64,000 nucleotides of DNA, from contig CM055102.1 in NCBI GenBank assembly GCA_029204225.1, forward strand, positions 10,613,456 to 10,677,455, written 5' to 3'. Below, one piece after another: positions 13,840 through 26,205 of this stretch (position 1 is the stretch's first letter; each line of letters begins with the position of its first letter). A program made the position numbers and the translations under genes. The notes under the pieces are model-generated. The model had not been told where the DNA came from, searched no databases, and saw only the letters and a program-made list of their open reading frames with translations. This DNA is from Diphasiastrum complanatum (lineage: Eukaryota > Streptophyta > Lycopodiopsida > Lycopodiales > Lycopodiaceae).

Positions 13840-15620
13840 TGAACTCTTTGACAAGATCTTGGGCATGTCAATTAAGAAATGGTCCATGTTACTAGTTTTT
13901 TATATATGCATTGTTACAATTTTCACGTCCATCATTTTAGTAATTGTAACTTCGTGCTTTCTGAATGCTCGAAATGGACTATAATATTCGGCTGTTAATT
14001 TAGTATATCTTTTTTTTGTTTGAATTAATAACGGTGATGAATTGCAAGCCTCTGCTTTTGAAATGGCTTTTGGAAATGTCAATACAATGACATGCAAAAG
14101 ATATCCCAATATTAAACCTATCTAAGTAGTGCAATGAGACAAAATCTATGTACTATAGCTTTAACTGAACCTGGCAACAAATACAATTTACTTGTTTGCA
14201 ACTGGTTCTAGAAAAACCCATCTACTATGAATCCAAGAGGAAAACCTAGGCACACAATCATATAGCAATATTATGAAATAGGTACATAAAACATGGGTTT
14301 TTTTTTTTTTGACAAACGTAAGTGGTTTTACTTTGTTGCACCTAACTACCAGTACATCTTTAAAAAGCTCAGATACATTGACACATATGGATAAATCATA
14401 TAACGTGTTCGTTTTTTTTTCATATTAGTAAAGAATGCGAACACCATATTCTTATTAATAGGACGTTCATTGTAAACTAATTACGAAGTGTTTATTAGTA
14501 TTAATCATATAAGTCATGAGCTCAGTTACAATTTAACATTCACCTACAATTGCAATTCTATTACATATAGTGTTGGGTCTTCCACCAACATCAGTACGTA
14601 ATATTTCATGCACCAGGATTTTCCACCTGATGGATGCCAAAACATAAATTAAGTTCCTATAAATTAAGGTATCATGCATAAATTAAGATTTACAAATTAG
14701 CGTACCATGAACTAGTAACCATGAAACATAAATGGATTACGGTAGCATGAACTAGCAAGCATGGAACATAAACAAATGGCATCATACTTACACACACACA
14801 CACATGTAGACCCTCAACCCTCACGAAGAGGGAAAAAAAGAAATAACATAACAGAGTGTTAACCAAAACTCTCGAACCGTACGATTAAATCCTATGCTAG
14901 AATGTCACCACATGCTCTCTCCCTGCAGAAAATGACTAAGAAACTTAAATACGGTGATGTGCATGAATAAAACATATTTTGGGCTCAATTTTTTTTTAAT
15001 ATTTGCAAAGAATATGAACACCACAATCTCATCAACAAAGCGTCAAAAGGGAACTGACTACAAAGTATTCGTTCTGTTAGTTCTTGTGTAAGTTTGACGC
15101 TCAATTAAAGTTTACCATTTACCTACAACTATAACTAAATCACATACTAGTGTTGGGTTTTCCACCAACAATAATACGCAATAATTCATGCACTAGGATT
15201 TTCCACCTGATGGATGGCCAAAAGTTTACGCATTTAGAAAATGTTTGAAATCTTGGCAATGACAATCAAGAAATGTTCAATGTTTTTGATTTTGTACATA
15301 TGCATTATTACAATACTCTTATGAAATTGTTACAATACATACCTACTATGCACTTAATATAGAAATTTAGTCACTTAATAATACAATCAAATTATGAAAT
15401 AGAACACTTTCAGAATGCTATAATTTTGTAACTATACGTAGTGCAAGTATATTTCATTCGAGCATTGGAATACATATAAAACAAAGCAAATAACCCAAAG
15501 AAGAATGGCTTTACAAACCTCAAATACATCGACAATCATGCATAAAGCATATAATTTGCGTCATTTTTTTCGTATTCGTAAATAATGTGGAGGCTAAATC
15601 TCATTAGACACATCCAAAAT
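13840..15620. repeat. Diverged direct repeats of a non-coding module
   Basis: Several landmarks recur in the same order. A segment around 'gtgttgggtcttccaccaac' and 'caggattttccacctgatgg' at 14,570-14,640 returns at 15,150-15,220, about 585 bp later. A 'gaacaccatattctta' type segment at 14,430 has counterparts near 15,010 and, weaker, 15,570. An 'aagaaatggtccatgtt' segment at 13,880 has a counterpart at 15,280. Copies differ at many positions, so the duplication is old. The content is AT-rich, non-coding and of unknown origin. Confidence 0.6.
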
Positions 15621-16490
15621 ACTTGAACGAATCTCACCATAACCCGTACAAAATTCTTGCTAGTTTTCGTCTCCAATTTACAAAAAGCAAAAAAATTTCA
15701 ATCAGACACATGCATTTATCTTAAACACAATCACAAATATTACAATCTAATATTACTACCCAAAGAAATCCCAAAAGGCACCCTTGCAAAGAAATACATA
15801 TCAAACGACTAACCAATATTAATGACTATTAACATTTCTATACACTAAACATGGGAAATGTTGGCTTGAAAAAAAATTTCAGTTTCATTACAAATTATTT
15901 AATGCTCCTAGTTTTGCAATTTAATTCCATAGCTGCCGTTCCATGCGCAAAAAAAAAACCGCTATATGTACAGACAAATACAACACCTTTGCTTCTGTTA
16001 TTCTTAGATGATACTAAATTGATACACAAGGTCCGGGCAAAGCTTCGGAAAAGCTGAAATGATGCTAGTGTGATTGGGAAAACTCCAAATGTTCATGTGA
16101 GCTATCTCGAAAATCTTACAATCTAATACCTAACAGGAACGTCTTGGAATGAATGGTTATGTTGTTCTTTCTGATAACGAAATGGATGCGGCAAATGAGA
16201 ATGCCAAAATTGAGACAAGGCAGACACATATGAGGAAGGAATCTCGTAATCTGACCCCAACAAAGTATCTTGTTATTGACCTGGGGGCTCATGACGATCA
16301 TGACCTAAAACTATCTGGAAATATCGTTCACGTAGAACAGTCCGAATTTGTCGGAACTGGTAGACCATTGAGTGGTAGTACGAATATGGTTTAAACTCAG
16401 ACATATGAAATAAACAACATAAGCATTCAACATCCAAGATTAGACACAACTACAAAAAAAACTATATTGATTTTTTCTGATTTCTTCAGG
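15621..16490. other. No gene recognised
   Basis: Two plus-strand open stretches from ATG (15,851-16,057 and 16,149-16,394) have no motif I recognise. The second is hydrophilic and His/Asp-rich in its middle. It directly borders the copia LTR and may be transposon-derived. Confidence 0.35.
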
Positions 16491-16494
16491 GCAC

Positions 16495-16865
16495 TACATG
16501 CGAATCCACGCAGTGTGTTGGCATGAGAAAAGCACAGTTCTCTCACGAGTAGTAGTCTTGCTTCACTAGCGGACAATTGGAGCTTCTGATCCTAGACAAA
16601 ATTGTCTTCTCACACGCAGACGGAGCTTCTATCTATGTTCGTCTTGATTGCTTACTAGCATCAGACTTCTTCAGTGTCTCTTCTCTTAGTTACTCTCTGT
16701 GTATCTTGTTCTGATATATGTCAAGTATTATCCAGTAAGTACAGTCTCTCTATGTAAACCTAAGATTAGAGTGATTATACATCTACAACTAATCAGGAAA
16801 TTACAAAATTGGCAAATTAGCCACGACCTAGGAAGTATCTGCTGGCGTCATGCCATTAGGTCAGA
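16495..16865 (-). repeat. 3' LTR-like segment of the minus-strand copia element
   Basis: Read on the minus strand, this segment follows the end of copia pol and shares landmarks, in order, with the segment downstream of the plus-strand copia fragment at 23,415-23,940. These are a 'GACGCCAGCAGA' start region (GTCAGCAGA there), 'GATTAGTTGTAGATGTATAATC' type sequence, 'GAGACAATTTTGT'-like and 'GTCCGCTAGT.AGC' motifs, and 'GATTCGCAT' near the end. The borders are approximate because the two copies are strongly diverged. Confidence 0.5.
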
Positions 16866-17077
16866 TCTCTGTACTTTTGGGTACTTCTGTGATCTCTGGT
16901 GGTACTCCTTGGAGCGCAAGGACAGAATGGATTTCGTTTTCACGGTTGATTTTGTTTACCTCGTCTGTCTTTCTCTCTTGCTGGACTACAAAGGAATCTC
17001 GTTTGTGGATCCTTCGTGTTCACGAACCGTTTGTCTTCGTTTCTGTTGACTTTTGTGTTCGTGAAACTCTTCGTGTT

Positions 17078-17850
17078 TCATGTCTCCAGATGTTCGAGTT
17101 CGAGAACATCTTCGTCAGGTGAAGGGCTGAAAGCTAGAAAGGCTTTGTAATCAGAAACACTCTGTTTTTTCAGCTCCCTCTCAAAGCATGGTAGCTTTAT
17201 GATCCCGAGACTGCTCCTTTGCCTCTCAAAGAGCCCTTTGTCCAGAGCTTTAGTGAAGATGTCAGCAACCATATCTTTCGTTCCTATGAAGGTGGTCAGC
17301 ATCATCTTCCTTTCAATCAGATCCTTGATCAAGTGATACTTGACCGCAATGTGCTTCGTTCTTGAGTGGAACATAGGATCTTTCGTCAGCTGTATCGCCT
17401 TGCTATTGTCCATCTGCAAGGCCAATGGCTCATTTCTTGTTTTGCCCAATTTGTTCAGGAACTGTCTTAGCCAAATTATTTTGTTGGCCATCTTCGTTGC
17501 TGCCACGTACTCTACTTCGCAGGACGACTGGATTACAATGGTCTGCTTCTTGCTGACCCAGAGAACTGCTGCTCTTGATGTGATGGTGGATCCTTTCGAG
17601 ATGCTTTTACAGTCATCCCTGAGAGATGCTCAGCTAGCATCGCTGTAGGAAAGTATCCTGAGACCTGCACCACGACAATAACACAAGCCATAATCCCTCG
17701 TTAATGGAAGATATTGCAAAATTTGTTTTGCAATCTTCCAATGTGTTGAGCCTGGATTTGTGCAAAATTGGCTCATCCTGAATACTGCATAAGCAATATC
17801 AGGACTTGTGTTGTTTGCGAGGTACATCAGTGAACCTATCAGCCTCCTAT
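17078..17850 (-). pseudogene. Copia RNase H domain
   Basis: Two blocks are visible. 17,630-17,827 gives 'SPDIAYAVFRMSQF' and 'HWKIAKQILQYL', the RT-RNase H connection. 17,078-17,506 gives 'MAATKMANKIIWLRQFL', 'LQMDNSKAIQLTKDP' with the RNase H Asp, 'HSRTKHIAVKYH' and 'DIFTKALDK', the C-terminal signature. Between them the frame is broken. A second copy of this family lies on the plus strand at 22,605-23,290. Confidence 0.85.
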
Positions 17851-18049
17851 AGGGTGTGAGCTACATCTGTTCTATTTCTTCCTCAGTCTTTGGACAGTCG
17901 TCATTTGTTAGCACCGTCCCTGCGAGCATTGGAGTGTTTGCTCCTTTGCAGTTCAGCATCCCAAAGTCCTCTAGGATCTTCTGGGTGTATATGGACTGGT
18001 GAAGGTATAACTTGCCTCCCTCATAGTCCCTTTCAATTTGTAAGCCTAA

Positions 18050-18860
18050 TTAACACCTGGCTTCTCCCAGATCCACTATCTCGAAATGCTTCGAGATGTC
18101 TGTCTTTACTTCAACAATTAGCTGCTCACTCTTGCAAAGTATCAAAGTGTCATCCACATATATAGCCACTATGATGATCTGCCCATCTGTAACTCTGACA
18201 TACACATTGGAGTCAGCCAACATAGGCTTGAATCCCAATGATTTCAGGGCCTGATCCTTCTTCTTGTACCATTGTTGGGCTGATTGCTTTAGACCATAGA
18301 TGCTTCTATGCATTCTGCATACATAGTCAAAAAGTGAATTCGAGACAAATCTTGGGGGTTGATCCATGTAGACCTCTTCGTCTAATTTGCCATGCAAGAA
18401 GGCTATCTCCTTGTCCACAATGTGGATCCTGAGGTCATAAGCTGATGCATATGCAAACAACAGACGTGTGAATGAATGTTTGACAACATGAGAGAAGGTT
18501 TCAGAGTAGTCAATATCGTATCTCTAAGAGAAACCCTTCGCTACCAGTCTTGCCTTTTATTTTGTCACACTCTCGTCTGGTCCATATTTGAGTTTGAAAA
18601 CCCATTTACATTTGAAGGTCTTGCACTTATGAGCCATCTCTTTGTTCATGGCTTGGATCCATTTGTCCTTTTCTGGACCTTCAATCGCCTCCTCGAATGT
18701 CTGTGGTTCGCCACTGAACCCACAGAATTCTTCTGATGTGGAAGCTGAGCTGCCTGGCACAAATCTTGCTGGTGCTCTTCGTGGTCTTGTCCACCTTCTA
18801 GGAGATCCTCCCGGAACAGCTATGCCTTTTCCCTTGTCTGCTCTGCTCAGTCCGAACCAT
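18050..18860 (-). pseudogene. Copia reverse transcriptase
   Basis: 18,557-18,760 encodes the RT entry ('FEEAIEGPEKDKWIQAMNKE', 'CKWVFKLKYGPD'). A stop and a break follow. 18,050-18,460 encodes the core ('VDKEIAFLHGKLDEEVYM', 'SIYGLKQSAQQWY') and the active-site strand 'IYVDDTLIL' with both catalytic aspartates. In the family the first motif reads 'VKTAFLHG', so here 'KEIAFLHG' is altered. Not functional as it stands. Confidence 0.88.
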
Positions 18861-20396
18861 CTTGGTTTACAAGAACTACGACGGCAGGTTGTCTCTCGAA
18901 TCTTTCTTCGTCTGATTCGTTGTTCGAATGGGAGACGACTCGAAAATATTTGTTTTCGTGTTCGTCCTCTACCCCCTCTAATGTTGGCGGTAGGTCATAG
19001 TACTGTCTTTCCAGAACTTCATAGCTAACAGGGTCTTCGTTGGCCATTGTCCTGCCCTCGTCAAATTTGACATCCCTCACTGTTTTCACAATGTTCGTGT
19101 TTGGCATGTAGATTCTGTAGTATGACAAATTATTGTCATAACCTACCAGAAATCCTTGCTTGGCTTTTTCATCAAGCTTCTTGCGAAGCTTATCAGGAAT
19201 ATGTGCATATGCTGCACAGCCAAATATTCTGACGTGAGACAGGTTGGTTTTCTACCCCACCATAGCTCATGTGGTGTGGTGTGAGGAACACCAAATTTAC
19301 ATGTCCAGTTCTGGATGTATGCGACTGTAGCTACTGCTTCAGCCCACAATGCCCTTGGAGCCTTTGAGTATGCCATCATGCATATGGTTGCTTCCATCAG
19401 GGTCCTGTTATTTCGTTCAACAACACCATTGTGTTGCGGTGTGTTGGCTGCAGTTCTTCTGTGAATGATGCCACGATCATTGCAGAAGTCAGTGAAGCGA
19501 TTCGAGATATATTCGCCACCTCGATCTGTTCTGATCTACTTCACCTTGATGCCTGTGCATCTCTCAGCCCAATTCACATATTCTGTGAATTTATCGAGTG
19601 CTTCAGATTTATTCTGAATAAAATACACTCTGACAAACTTGCTATAATCATCAATGAAGGTTATATAGTATTTTGAACCTGCCACTGAGATCACGTTGAA
19701 TGGACCACAAATGTCAGAGTGCACTAGCTCCAGAATCTTTGTCATTCTGTAGGAGTCTTTGACGAATGGTGTGCGTGACATCTTGTCTTTCAAACATGCA
19801 TCACAGGTGGTCGAATTGGTTGCATTCGAGATGTTGACCCCTATTATTGCTCCATGATGACTTGTTTGGTAGAGTGCCATTGAGTTCATGTAGCAGAGTG
19901 TTCTGTGCCACAGAGTGTTTGGCAAGTCGTCATGGATCTGATGCATTTGATCTTCAAGTAGTTGCACCTTTAGATAATATAGGTTGCCCTTCCTTCTGCC
20001 TTGAGTAATGAGAGTGCTGGTGCTGGCATCAATCACGTTGCATGCTTTGTTAAAAAATGTCACATGCATCTCTGCATCTGCTATTCTTCCTACAGAGAGC
20101 AAGTCTTGCTGCAGAGTTGGCACAAACAGAACGTCTTCGAGTTGTTTATCTCTACCGTTGGTGTTGAGCCAGAGTGAACCAATACTGTTCACTTGATGTC
20201 TGGATCCATCTCCAAGAACAATGAATCTTGAGGGATCTGCACTTTTGAAATCAGACATTATTCGTCTTGATGTCACGAAGTGCGAGGTGGCTTCTGAATC
20301 CAGGATCACCTCGTGTGTGTCAGACGTTGATGTTGCACACACATCTTCACAAATGTAGGCGGTCGAACAATTTTTGTTTGGTATTTCTTCGCCCAT
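18847..20396 (-). pseudogene. Copia protease and integrase
   Basis: 19,536-20,396 (286 codons) encodes the protease with 'VILDSEATSHF', where the catalytic DSG triplet is DSE and so probably inactive. Next is the GAG-pre-integrase zinc-binding region ('LWHRTLCYMN', 'CDACLKDKM'), then the integrase core start ('HSDICGPF', 'FIDDYSKFVRVYF'). After a stop, 19,143-19,397 continues with 'MEATICMMAYSKAPRALWAE' and 'HTTPHELWWGRKP'. A frameshift follows, and 18,847-19,128 gives the integrase tail ('MSYYRIYMP', 'VKTVRDVKFDE'). Confidence 0.87.
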
Positions 20397-20479
20397 CTTC
20401 GAGCTCTCGGGCTCCTCGACATAGAAAGAACTATTATTGTTCTCCTATCTGTTCTATGTTGATCTGTTTCTTGGGTTCT

Positions 20480-21356
20480 GGCAGCAATCCATAGCTGCAT
20501 GACCCTTCTTATGGCAATGGATACACTCAATCTTGGGATTGAGCCAGCAGGTATCTACTGTATGCCCGTCTCTTTTGCATCTTGTGCAGGTCTTCTTGTC
20601 TGCATCTTATCGTTTCGACCTCCCTTTGGTCTTCCAGTTGCTTTTGCTGGTCCCCTCTGCTTGTTGGTCACGATCTTGCCTCTGATTCGTCTCCCTCCTA
20701 GGCTTGAACTGTATCTTTGATTTTTCTCTGTTGTTGTAGAGTGCCCTGTTAGAACCATCTTTGTGATCAAGATGCTCTCTGGCCTTGACTTCCTCTCGAA
20801 TCTCGACAATCGCCTTTTCGAGGTTCATGGTGGGATCTTTCGCGAGTAGGGTTCATCTCATCTAAAAAGATCTGGGTAAGGCTCTCAACAGATATGTGAG
20901 CTGCTTCTCAGTTGATAATGCATTCTTTGCTCCTGAGTTGTGTAGTCATAGAAATAGATCCCTCATCTTTCTCACGAAAGAGGTGAGGTCTTTTTCATCC
21001 CATTGCAGATTCGTCAATTGATCTTCCAGCATCATAATCTGACTTTTTAATTTCGTCCGAAATCTTGTGAGCACTTCATCCCACATATCCTTAGCTTTGG
21101 AGAGTGTAGCCAGGTCAAGTGTAAGGCTATCTTTGATGGAAGATGATAGCAAGGCTATTGCCTTGTCATTTTTCTCCCTCCATTCGCGTAGCTCCTTGTC
21201 TGTTGTCGTAGGCATTTCTTCTGTGCCATCTACCCAGGGGAAGAGTCCTTCACCCTTGAGTATCAAAGATGTCTTAACTTTCCAGACTAGAAAGTTAGAT
21301 CCTGAAGAATTAAGTATAGTGCAGATCTTGCTTTGCATGCTGCTAATTGAAACCAT
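20480..21356 (-). pseudogene. Copia gag with two CCHC zinc knuckles
   Basis: 20,946-21,356 encodes the UBN2-type gag ('LNSSGSNFLVWKVKTSLILK', 'AKDMWDEVLTRF', 'LEDQLTNLQWDE'). 20,607-20,828 gives the basic linker. At 20,490-20,590 two knuckles are readable in one frame, CTRCKRDGHTVDTC and CIHCHKKGHAAMDC, both CX2CX4HX4C. Tandem knuckles bind the element RNA. At least two frame breaks interrupt the ORF. Confidence 0.82.
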
Positions 21357-21454
21357 TGCTTCTTGAAGTCTGTTTTTTTGTTGATGGTTGATTGTCTGAA
21401 TGCTTGGCCTCCTGGATTTGCTAGCTTCTTGGCTATGTCAGAATATGGCAGGGT

Positions 21455-21467
21455 GGCTCTGATACCA
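21455..21467 (-). other. Copia primer-binding site (initiator Met tRNA)
   Basis: On the minus strand the sequence TGGTATCAGAGCC lies just upstream of gag. It is complementary to the 3' end of plant initiator methionine tRNA, the usual primer of plant LTR retrotransposons. Confidence 0.85.
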
Positions 21468-22600
21468 CTGTTGAGAATCATGTTTACAAGCAATATAATT
21501 CAAAACTATCAGTTAAAGGTGAATTCACATCACACTAATCGTTTTATCAATTAACTTCATCCTGGAGTAATCAACTACTCAAGTTAATTGCCAATGATTC
21601 AGAAATCTTAAAAGTCTAGGTGAAGAATTCAATTATACTAATATGACACCACATTTAGATCCTCATCCAAACCATTTATAAATTAATCCATAAATCTCCA
21701 ATCCAAAGATTTGTTAACTCTGCAAGTATCTATCAAAACAATACTTGATCACATGTTTATGTTCAACAACTAGGTTAAGTGCACCAAATAACCCTCGTAA
21801 CGAGGAACACATAGTAGATTCATACAAGATTAATTATACACATATGTGAATAATCTCACTATGACCCAGTAAATAAACACATTTTTGGCCCTGCCTCACA
21901 GGCAGAGGCACATAATAATCATGCCACAAATTTGACATGCTTGTGTGATTTTTATTTTATAGATTTTTTTATTTTATTTTGTTATTTAACTTGAACTTTT
22001 TTTTGGGTGCTGCCACGTATTTTTTTCCCATTACAAAAACTAATTTCCATGCTTTTGATGAATACCTACTTTTAATTTTCATACTAACAAATACGTGGAC
22101 ATGAGCGGGCGATGGGTGTCTGCCTGAGTTCTGCTGTTACTTTGTTGGAGAGCCAGGTAGCCAGGTTTACACGTAGATTCATATTTTCACGTTTCTTGCC
22201 ATTTTCGGGAGTCGTCCGTGTCCTGCATGCAACGTTTTCTACCTGAGAGGAGATAAGTGATAGGAAGCGAGCTGAGAGGAAGCGTTTCATAGTATGCCAA
22301 AGATTGTCCCCGGTATTTTGATAGTATGTCAAAGATTGTCCCTGTCTCGTTTCAGATTTTGTTTTTGTAAAAAAGTTTGGGTGTCCCTGTATCTGTGCGT
22401 GCCTGTACCTGTGGAATTGTTACTTGTGTGTTGCTGCGGTTCATAGATTTGTGGTGGTTGTTTCAGAGAGACCTGCCTTCGTGTCCTTGAAGAATTTCAT
22501 CATATCGTCTCTTTCAAGTGTACGTACTGTCGCTTTTAATGTTTTTTAATCTTCTACATAGTATATTATATAGTCAAAGTTACGAAATAGCTAAAAGACT
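21468..22600. other. Expected 5' LTR position and flank; no gene
   Basis: The 380 bp right of the primer-binding site should be the 5' LTR of the copia element, but its sequence does not visibly match the 3' LTR-like segment at 16.5-16.9 kb. A minus-strand open stretch at 22,084-22,332 carries no motif. 21,900-22,080 is a T-rich tract. Confidence 0.4.
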
Positions 22601-22604
22601 AGTT

Positions 22605-23290
22605 ACAGAATGGCGCTCTGACATTGCTTACGCCGTGTTCAGAATGAGCCAATTCAGTACGAATCCAGGCTCAACTCACTGGAAGATCGCGAAGCGAATC
22701 TTACAGTACCTTCAACTAACGAAGGATTTTAGATTGTGTTATTCTCGTGATGCAGGGTTCTAGACGCTTTCCTATAGTGATGCTAGCTAGGCATCTCTCC
22801 AGGACAACCGCAAAAGTGTCTCAGGAGGATGTACCATCGCAGCAGGAGCAGCAATTCTCTGGGTCAGCAAAAAGTAGACCATCGTAGCTCAGTCATCCTA
22901 CGAAGCAGAATACTTAGCAGCAGCGAAGATGGCCAATGAAATCACTTGGCTCAAACAGTTCCTTGACGAACTAGGTGAAACGAGGAATAAACCTCTGATT
23001 TTGCAGATGGACAATACATCTACAATAAACCTGACAAAGGATCTCGTGTTTCATTGAAGGGCGAAACATATTGCAATCAAGTATCACTTGATAAGAGACC
23101 TGATCAAAAAGAAGAAGTTGCAGACTACTTTCATTGAAACGAAGAAGATGGTTACTGACATCTTCACAAAAGCCTTAGACAAAGGCTTGTTAAAAAACAG
23201 AGGAACAGACTTGGAGTCATCAAGCTATCATGCTTTGAGAGGGAACTGAAGAAACAAAGTGTTTCTGTTACCAAAGCTCTGCTAGCTCTC
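22605..23290 (+). pseudogene. Copia RNase H fragment, plus strand
   Basis: This is a second copy of the same copia family as the minus-strand element. Readable parts are 'SDIAYAVFRMSQFSTNPGST', 'KSVSGGCTIAAGAAILWVS', 'QSSYEAEYLAAAKMANEITW', 'LILQMDNTSTINLTKD', 'RAKHIAIKYHLIRDL' and 'DIFTKALDKGL', interrupted by at least four stops. It starts abruptly in the RT-RNase H connection; nothing of gag, integrase or RT precedes it. Confidence 0.88.
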
Positions 23291-23414
23291 GACTCCCAAC
23301 TTGACCAAGACCTCGAAGACGAATTGTTCGCGACACCCGAAGGTCAGAGTTCGCGACACGTCACACACCAAAGGAACAAGAAGATCAAAGAAGTACGATG
23401 AAGTACAAACCCCC

Positions 23415-23940
23415 TAATATGATATGATAACGTCAGCAGAAGAGCGTTAGGACGTGCTTAATCCATCGCTCTTGTAATCTATAATTAGTTATAGATTGTT
23501 TAATCTGTGTAATCAAAAATATTACTTTGAATATATGCATTGCTAGACGCATCAACATATACAGACAAATACAGACAGAAAAATACAGAATAGAGAAGTC
23601 CCCGCCAGTGAGCGAGACAATTTTGTAAGCAGGATCCATAGGGATCTAAAAAGTCCGCTAGTAAGCGAGACACTGTTCATAGGAGAATACCGCCTCTCTC
23701 ACGACAATGCGCTGTCTGGGTCTATCACACAGTGCCTAAACAAAAGAAGATCAATAGATGATATTGTAGCTGTTATGCACATATCATTCTGTGTTGTCTG
23801 ATCTGAATTGAATTATTGCAGTGTCTGTTTACATTTTGGAGGATTGTAAGAATGATATAGAAGGCAGTGACCAGCAATCATATCCAAACTCCATCCGAAT
23901 TCATTCGCGTTTCGTTTCGTTTCGATTCGCATCAGATAAC
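23415..23940 (+). repeat. Copia 3' LTR-like segment
   Basis: It follows the plus-strand RNase H fragment and a purine-rich tract (23,373-23,402, aaggaacaagaagatcaaag). It shares ordered landmarks with the segment at 16,495-16,865 in reverse orientation. An internal near-duplicate is visible: 'gccagtgagcgagacaattt' and 'gctagtaagcgagacactgt' within 70 bp. Borders are approximate. Confidence 0.5.
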
Positions 23941-24035
23941 CTCTCTTAGCTCATCACTTTTGAGAGAATGGTTTGAGAGAATGGGACACCTTAACTTAGT
24001 TCATTTACATGTTTTTACAACACAAGCCCCTTGAA

Positions 24036-24125
24036 CATGGAGCACTGCATGCTCCAAGCAAGAGATCTTCCCCATAGATGGTTTGCAAAAGTGGCTAGCA
24101 AGTATAATCTAATAGTGTAGATTTC
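24036..24125 (+). pseudogene. Copia integrase fragment
   Basis: An ATG-led stretch gives 'MEHCMLQARDLPHRWFAKVA', which resembles the copia integrase segment usually reading M..CML.AK.LP..FWAEA. It is followed after a stop by hydrophilic sequence with no clear homology. It is only about 30 residues long, so the assignment is moderate. Confidence 0.45.
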
Positions 24126-24499
24126 CATGGGCTCTCTTGTCGAGAATGTCATGACGTCTAAGGAAGCTCCGGAAAGTCGTGATGTTGACTTTCCTTTAGG
24201 CCTTGCTCAACATTCTCACTCCGAAGAATTCACTAGTTTTGGTTACAATGACATTATCTAGATCAGCTGATGAAAACTATGCACTCCTCATGAATTCTGT
24301 GCATCTAGCTGGTTCACACCGTTAAAATTGAAGACATCAAGCTCTGCTGAAAATCTGAAACAAATTATTGTTGAAGTAAAATCAATACTGTGTTTCATCG
24401 TAAATGGAAACAAATATTTCATAGCTGAGTAACAGCTTGATTATGAGGAAAATATCCTTTCTATATTAGCTTGATCAAACTGTACTTAAAGGTGTCCAG

Positions 24500-25020
24500 G
24501 TGTAAATGTGGGAGATTTCATTCCAATCTTGCAGTGGCTTGACCAGCAGGGAGCAGAAGAAGCTGAAATAATACAAAGAAATCATAAGTAGAAGATTTAT
24601 AGTCATCCTAGAGTGTCAGATTGGACGATACACTGATGTGAATATTTTGCCACTTGTATGTTGCTTTCCATGTTATATTGGTTACTTGACATACAGCCAC
24701 ATGGTTTAGGCCTTTGAGACAATTCAGTCATTACTAACATTTATTCCGTTTTCTATTATTATTCAGTCCCAAAAGAGGGACCAGCCTCCAGCCCTGATCA
24801 GGACCAATGAATGTTATAAATAGGGCTATTCTCACTTGTTTTGATTATTATTAAGAGTTCAGTCTTAAAGGGACTTAGCTCAGCTTAGCAAACATCTGCT
24901 TATATTCAGTTTAGCCAGATCAGATACTCGCAGAGATTTATTGTTTTGTTACTGTTTATCCATTACATCAATAAATTTGCAATTTTGTCTTTATATCATC
25001 CTTCTGTAAGCATTTTCATA
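24500..25020 (+). repeat. LTR-like segment with TATA box
   Basis: A tract 'aaatgtgggagattt' at 24,503-24,517 resembles the polypurine tract/LTR start of copia elements ('gggggagatt' then TG). About 300 bp later 'ttataaataggg' (24,814) provides a TATA box, followed by 'ttcagtcttaaaggg' type leader sequence. No second copy is present, so a solo or truncated LTR is likely. Confidence 0.4.
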
Positions 25021-26205
25021 TAAATCATAACATAAATGTTTGAAGATATGAACAAAATTATGATAATCTAAAACAAAAAACTGCATTTCATGATTAGATA
25101 ACTGTAACAATAAATTTCAGTGCATGCGTACACACAAACAAGGAATGCATCTAGAATCGAATCTCCTTTCTGAACGAATAAATGCAACACCCAGATCTTT
25201 GCATACTAATGAAGATACATAAGCACCTTAATTTATCAAACTCACAAGCATTGATTCTTAGAGTGAAAACCTTGTTCACTCAAACATTGATCTCACTTCA
25301 ATCAGCTCAAACTTCACTCAAATTGGAAAGAAACCATGCTCAAATAATTCAAGATACCAATGGAAAGGAATAATGTTAACATAGCCAATGTCCTCATCTG
25401 GCCTCTTTCTAAATAAAAAATAACTGTGACAAAAAGCTTGCAGGGACTACAAGCAGAAAACCAACAAGTCTAGAACTCTTGCAAATCAAATAAATGTATT
25501 TGCTTGAACAAATGGATTTCAGAAAAGCATATACACCCAACATGTTCAAATATAAAAACTTCAAAGCCTGTATTTGTTCAAACGAGTGGGCTCATATATA
25601 GCAGATACAGTGCTACAAATTTTAAAACCACAGAAAATTTTGCCTTGTGAGAAAATATAGAGTTTCAACTGCCAAAAGAGAAGTCCAATTAGAACTAACA
25701 CACAAGTCCTATAAATACTACAACCATTTCCGAAAACAAGAAATACAATCTCAATTTTCTATAGTGACTACATTTCCAGCAAAAATGCATCATCTCAACT
25801 TTATTAAAATGCTTTATACAAACAGCTAACTGCTATAAATTTAACTAGGTCAAAGTTCTACCCTACTTCACAAGGGCCTCTCGCAGCTCATGCACAAACA
25901 AGGAGAATCCATGAACTGAAGCCCTTCTCCATTAACTCACGTGACTGATCCTTCAAATGATCACCTCTATGATATGGTGCTAGTCAGCCACTCTATCGAA
26001 TAAAAACATAACCTAGGGATTACATTATTTACACCACAAAAGCGATTACATCACCAGACTCGTAAGTCCAAGCACCATCGACAACTTGAAGGAGCTGTTT
26101 CGACTTTTGAGAGCTGAGGTCTGGAACATATGCCTGCAATCTTCTACTCAGAGTAACCAAGAATATCCCGCCTGAACAAGCACTGGAACCTCACAAATAT
26201 TTTTT
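25021..26205. other. 3' flank and probable 3' UTR of the NRP gene; no other gene
   Basis: The sequence just left of the NRP stop at 26,206 is expected to be its 3' UTR (minus strand). Farther left, short plus-strand open stretches at 25,182-25,373 and 25,647-25,829 have no motif. Confidence 0.4.

Larger units (their letters stand above)
17078..21470 (-). mobile_element. Ty1/copia retrotransposon, nearly complete but decayed
   Basis: The internal region runs leftward from a primer-binding site at 21,467. Domain order is gag, zinc knuckles, protease, GAG-pre-integrase, integrase, reverse transcriptase and RNase H, which is the copia order (integrase before RT). Each domain is recognisable, but stops and frameshifts separate them. 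The last RNase H residues reach 17,078 and an LTR-like segment follows. No 5' LTR matching that 3' segment was seen right of the primer-binding site, so the element may be recombinant or its LTRs have diverged. Confidence 0.85.
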
